DNA from: Amphirosellinia nigrospora
Taxonomy: Eukaryota; Ascomycota; Sordariomycetes; Xylariales; Xylariaceae
Assembly (NCBI GenBank): GCA_004123355.1
Contig: SCHM01000001.1
Span: forward strand, 8,070,193-8,134,192
Length of the DNA: 64,000 bases
Reading direction: 5' to 3'
Shown here in pieces: positions 59,931-64,000 of the stretch; within the stretch, counting starts at the first letter, position 1; each line of letters starts with the position of its first letter. The position numbers and the translations under genes are program-made. The notes beneath the pieces are model-generated. The model was not told the origin of the DNA, searched no databases, and saw only the letters and a list, made by a program, of their open reading frames with translations.

Positions 59931-60958
59931 CTGCAGTATGTGCCAATCAAGGGTGGTATCGTTGGTGGGTTCTTGTTGTGTGTTATCGAGGCGGCGTCTA
60001 GACGTCCAGGTATGATGCATCAGAACCTGAGATGCCCTACGTACGTACCACTTCGAGGTTTGCCACTGAAAGCTGGCTGGCCAAATACACTACCCGAACG
60101 TTACTTACTTGAAACGCTGTAAGACTGTCCAATGCACGTGCGGGATGCTCGTGTAAAAGCGAATGAAGGCGTGTGATCAATGCGCAGCTAAGCTGGAAAG
60201 CACTACGTTACGAACGGGTTACCGGAAATGTTGCTGTGCCTATATTGCATCAATAACAACGCGCCCACCCCGCTAGCATTGCTATGGTAAACAAGGAGCT
60301 GTGTTTCCGGGTTTATATAGAGGAAGCTCAGTGTGTTTAGGTGGCTGCGTTGCTCGGATATAACCGTTATGTAGTGTATTGTGCTACTAACTATTCAAAT
60401 GTTTAGGTCAGTCACGAGCGAGATGCTCTTGTAATACTGTTTCGGCATTATATACTACTAACGTATGTAATCTATATAACACTCAAGGACCCTAGGCATA
60501 TGCAGTCATACATGTCTGCGATACCTGGCCGCTCCTCGTATCGCAGGTGCCAGGTCGACTGTTTAAAAGATGCATCTATTCTGTTGAACTAATCTCATTG
60601 GTAGTAACTAGAAATATATACGTGTATAAATACGTTTCGTTCGACGATTATTGCAATATATGGGCCACATAACATTGAAGATGAAGTGAACTATATACAA
60701 CATGATTGTTTCAAAATACCTAGAAACAATTATTTAGTATTACGAATAGGTAATATTAATAAGTCGCGAGAACAAACATAGAGCCTTGACAACGCTTTCA
60801 TCATGTGCTAAAACTGTATCAATCTACAATTGTTCTCTTCTCATACATTACTTATTCTTGCGCTATGTCAACTCTTGTACGTTATCCGCAGTAATACCAA
60901 ACACCCTATTTCCCAACAAGTTTCCCAGAACCCCAATCTAACCCACAACTTACCCGCC
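59931..60958. other. Intergenic
   Basis: Promoter side of the BTB gene and 3' side of the betaine-lipid synthase. AT-rich, no gene seen. Confidence 0.55.
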
Positions 60959-63565
60959 TCAGATCTCAAGAGAGGAGATCTCTGCACTGCCCATCGACTC
61001 CATCTCAGGAGTAGGCGGCGCGAGATGTTCCCTCTTCGTGCAAATCCAGCATGAAGCGTACATGTTCACGCGATCGATACAAGCGCCTCCCTCCCTAGAT
61101 CCCATGCATTTCGTCACGAAACCAAGTCTCACGAACTCCTTCAGGTACCAAGGCTTCAGGCCAGAGGAACGCAGCATGACGCGCCCGCCCATCTTGAGCG
61201 CGCGATTCAATTTCGTAATTTGCGATGCCGCTGCGTTCGACCCTGGGTCAAACCAATCCATACTATCCATGACCACGGCGACCGTAAGCGTGCCGGGCCC
61301 GATGCGGGCAAGAACCTCCTCGATCTCGTCTGTGTGTATGCGTAGATTGTCGAGAGCGTCCGGCCGCGAGAGGCGCGCGTGGGCTTTCGGCGATAGGTAA
61401 TCAGGGTGGCACTGCCGCGAGAACTTGCCGTCGAGACACACCAAGTAGTACGGATTATCTGCGGCAATGTGTGTCGACTCTACCATGGGATCGAGGGTAT
61501 TAACCATGTATTGCCAGACAGCGTGCGAGCGCGTGTTCTTGGCCGTCGGGTTCGGGCCGCAGACTGCGTCGGAGACTGCGTGGTCCGCCTCGAGAATGGC
61601 GAGTTGGTTCTTTGGCACACCGAGCGCGGTCCAAAGGAATGATTCTTGGCTTACGACGAACTTGGATACAAAACGAGATAGCAGCGCGGGGCGAACGCGA
61701 TTGCGCCAGATCTCGCGCTGCTCGTTGAGCGTCTTAGCAGCGAGGAGATCTTTGACGGCTGCTCGGCACCCGAAGACTTGCGTGATCGAACGAAAGATGC
61801 GGATTCCGTGTTTCGAGCCGCCAGTATCGTAGAGGCCGCCTCGAGTCTTGGTAAAGATACGGTGATTACTCAGCCAGTACTGGAAGGCACGGCTAGATAG
61901 GTGAGGCGACATCTTTTTCATAAGTAAGGATCGGAAGTTGGCGTGCTTGCCTTCGCCGAAAATCTTCCAGAAGTCCTCATATTCGAGCGACTGGTATGCG
62001 GCGACCTTGAGCTCTAGCAAGTGATTCTGCGTCGGGTTCAAGTCGACAGCGTGGATCCTAGCAGGACCTTGGAGTGCATAGGAAAGGATGTTGTCGCCTG
62101 CACTAGTGATGGCGAGAACGACATCGTCTGGCTTAAGCTTCAATATACGCTCATCGACACGTGTGTCTTCCCAGGTGAATGCGTAGATGTATTCGTCATT
62201 AAACTGAGTGTGCTTCTTTAATTGGTCGTCATAGTATATTCGATAGTGGTGGTTTTGATAGAAGAATGAAGGGAGGGGCAAGTTGGAAGAAAGATTGACA
62301 ATAGCAGCGTCGAAAGCCTTGGAGCGAATCTCCGGGCCGCCCTTATGTGTCGTTCGGAACAATGCATCTGAATGATTGGTAGGGTAAAGATACGGCGACT
62401 CGGTAACCAATGCATTGACTTTCTCTACAATCTCGTGTGAGAGAGAAGACGAACGCGGCTGCTTGCGTGCGCCTAGCCATATATAGTATGGAATTGCGCC
62501 AAGCACATAATTGCGATTGTTGACGTTTAGAACCGTACCGAAACGGTACTCAAGGTAATCACGGCGACCAGGCTCGAGGGCAACCCTATCAATGTCGAAC
62601 CACGCACGCCAGAAGGTTCTTCCTATAAAATTCACGTGACGATCAATAAGGCCCCCGGTATAGTTTCTGAAGCTGACATCGACTCGGGATTGAACGTAAA
62701 AGTCAACCACGCTGAGAATACCATTCGATGCTAACAGTGAAGCCAAAGAGTCGACCACAGAGTAGTAATCAGGCTGGAATATAGTTAGCACACCCAACAC
62801 GAAGTTTAGTGGAACACTTACAATCATGGACAGGCTATAAGACATAGTGATAAGGTCGGCGCCGACATGCCGTGGCTGTTCTTGGGAGAAATAACTACCT
62901 TCCGGGGAGCGAGGCCGATCGCTATGGGAGACTGGTTCATGGTCCTCCAAGCGGAACATCCTGGCATCTTGACATACGATTTTCACGTTCGTCCAACCCA
63001 GCCTAGCAAACCGCTTCCGAGCCACTTCACAAAGAGACGGCGAGAAGTCGACTAGGTATACACTATCGAAGAAGGTAGGTACGTCCACAAACTGCGACAT
63101 CGCTTCGATGTTCCAGCCAGTACCACCACCGATCTATATTTCCGGTTAGTAAGAAGTTAACTAGGAGTCGAGTATGGCTACCGACATCAACCCATATTTT
63201 CTTGGTGTTGTTTAAATCAGCTGTTTTGGCCTTGAAGGTGAGCTGGGCAGCTGCTAGGGCGAGCATATCCTCGCGGCCTCTGAGAAGGCGCCTCCTCGTC
63301 GCGTCATATGCGCCAGCCTGCGACTTGTAGAAGCTCTCAAGGGCGTCCTGCTGGTTGCCCTTGCTATTAGCCTCATGCGGCTTGAGGAAGCAAGAATAGA
63401 AGAATAGCCATAGGGACTGGATGAGGTTGGGATTCTCATTGTCTTTGGCTGTTTTGGCGGAAATAATAGAAAAATATGTCCCTGCGAGGAGGAACACTCC
63501 TATTCCTGCTAGGAACAATTTGAGCCCAAGTCGAGGGATAAGATGTTACCACCAAGAAAATCCAT
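60959..63565 (-). CDS. BTA1: Betaine lipid (DGTS) synthase
   Basis: A bifunctional enzyme making diacylglyceryl-trimethylhomoserine, a phosphorus-free replacement for phosphatidylcholine. The N-terminal half is the BtaB-like methyltransferase: SAM motif IWVDIGGGTGWN, then SVYLVDFSPSLCEVARKRF, VKIVCQDARMF and DLITMSYSLSMI. The C-terminal half is BtaA-like aminocarboxypropyl transferase: DERILKLKPDDVVLAITSAG, HAVDLNPTQNHLLELKVAAY, VVMDSMDWFDP and ALKMGGRVMLRSSGLKPWYL. Splicing joins WVD to IGGGTG across an intron with a GTCGGT donor; a 48-nt intron (62774-62821) lies within SMI-PDYYSVV. The start at 63565 (MDFLGGNILSLDLG) needs one extra G near 63527 to reach LFLAGIGVFLLAGTYF, a membrane anchor. 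About 845 residues, normal for the fungal fused enzyme. Confidence 0.94.
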
Positions 63566-64000
63566 GATACTCTCTCATTTCTGGAGATGGGTGAACGAGG
63601 TGTAGGGTATGGTTTGACAGTATTGGAATGGTCAGTCCCGCTGGTACATGAGAGAGAAAAATCTCGGCATGAGAGGAGGGGCGGAAGCCAGGATATATAT
63701 CGAACCTATCAAGGAGCCAGACATTGTCCCTTCGTTTTCGTGTCTAGGTCGCATTGAATACAACCGGATCGTTTAGCCAATGCGTGGACAGATGTCGACG
63801 CCGGGTTGCTATGCAAATTGGACGACCGGTCAAACTAGACAGCACGCTTCACAGGCCACATGGAGGGTAAGGTCAAGCTCAGTGTCACTGACTCGATAGG
63901 GCCCTACCAGCTCGAGACCCCACCATCGAGTCTACTATGGTCAAACTCAAGACCGGGATTTGGGTTCATTGGTTGTTATAGGAGCCAATCATTCAGGCCA
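63566..64000. other. Upstream region of the betaine lipid synthase gene
   Basis: Presumed promoter; no gene or clear motif seen to the window edge. Confidence 0.5.

Noticed and set aside
1-64000. CRISPR array, rRNA operon, transposase or reverse transcriptase
   Set aside because: Looked for on both strands; no spaced repeats, rRNA segments or RT/integrase/transposase motifs were seen.

Overview
The window is a piece of a filamentous ascomycete (Pezizomycotina) nuclear chromosome. The evidence is short GT..AG introns (48 to about 170 nt) with CTAAC-like branch sites, monocistronic genes on both strands with long AT-richer spacers, and fungal protein families: DUF1996, a But2 C-terminal domain, GH18 plus CBM1, PL26, Pet123, Adp1-type ABCG and a fused betaine-lipid synthase. 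I cannot fix the genus. No transposon coding sequence, CRISPR array or viral gene was found.

Layout. 0-5.3 kb: mitochondrial NAD malic enzyme and a secreted DUF1996 protein (both -). 5.3-9 kb: gene-poor, with one small proline-rich ORF. 9-14.3 kb: a secreted PL26 rhamnogalacturonan lyase, tRNA-Gln(CUG) and a beta-propeller lectin-like protein (all +). 17.2-20.6 kb: an unrecognised, mostly disordered protein with seven degenerate repeats of about 30 residues (+). 22.5-26 kb: a paraoxonase-like propeller protein (+) convergent with a chitinase carrying CBM1 (-). 26-29.2 kb: empty. 29.2-39.4 kb: a But2-domain wall protein (-), the divergent pair NOG2 (-) and PET123/mS26 (+), and an Adp1-like ABCG transporter (-). 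41-48.2 kb: a UDP-glycosyltransferase (-), a PLP aminotransferase (+) and a WrbA-type quinone reductase (-). 48.2-52.9 kb: gene desert. 52.9-55.2 kb: a zinc-ribbon protein (-) divergent from RPP1 (+). 55.8-63.6 kb: a Ser/Ala-rich secreted protein, a BTB protein and the betaine-lipid synthase (all -).

Functionally this is ordinary housekeeping (ribosome biogenesis, mitoribosome, RNase P, membrane lipid, malate metabolism) mixed with secreted carbohydrate-active and cell-wall proteins typical of a plant-associated or saprotrophic fungus. I found no convincing multi-gene defence system or complete biosynthetic cluster.

The most important observation for a user is technical. At least twelve of the nineteen genes contain one or more single-base frame breaks, and most resolvable ones are contractions of a C/G or T homopolymer by one base (6 to 5, 5 to 4, 4 to 3). 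With the missing base the protein family continues without a gap. This looks like uncorrected sequencing error rather than pseudogenisation, so reported gene extents join ORF pieces across those breaks. The most interesting biological structures are a 74-nt near-perfect hairpin at 44742-44815, the repeat protein at 17-20.6 kb, and dispersed TACCTAGGTA/TAGGTACCTA palindromes in the spacers.
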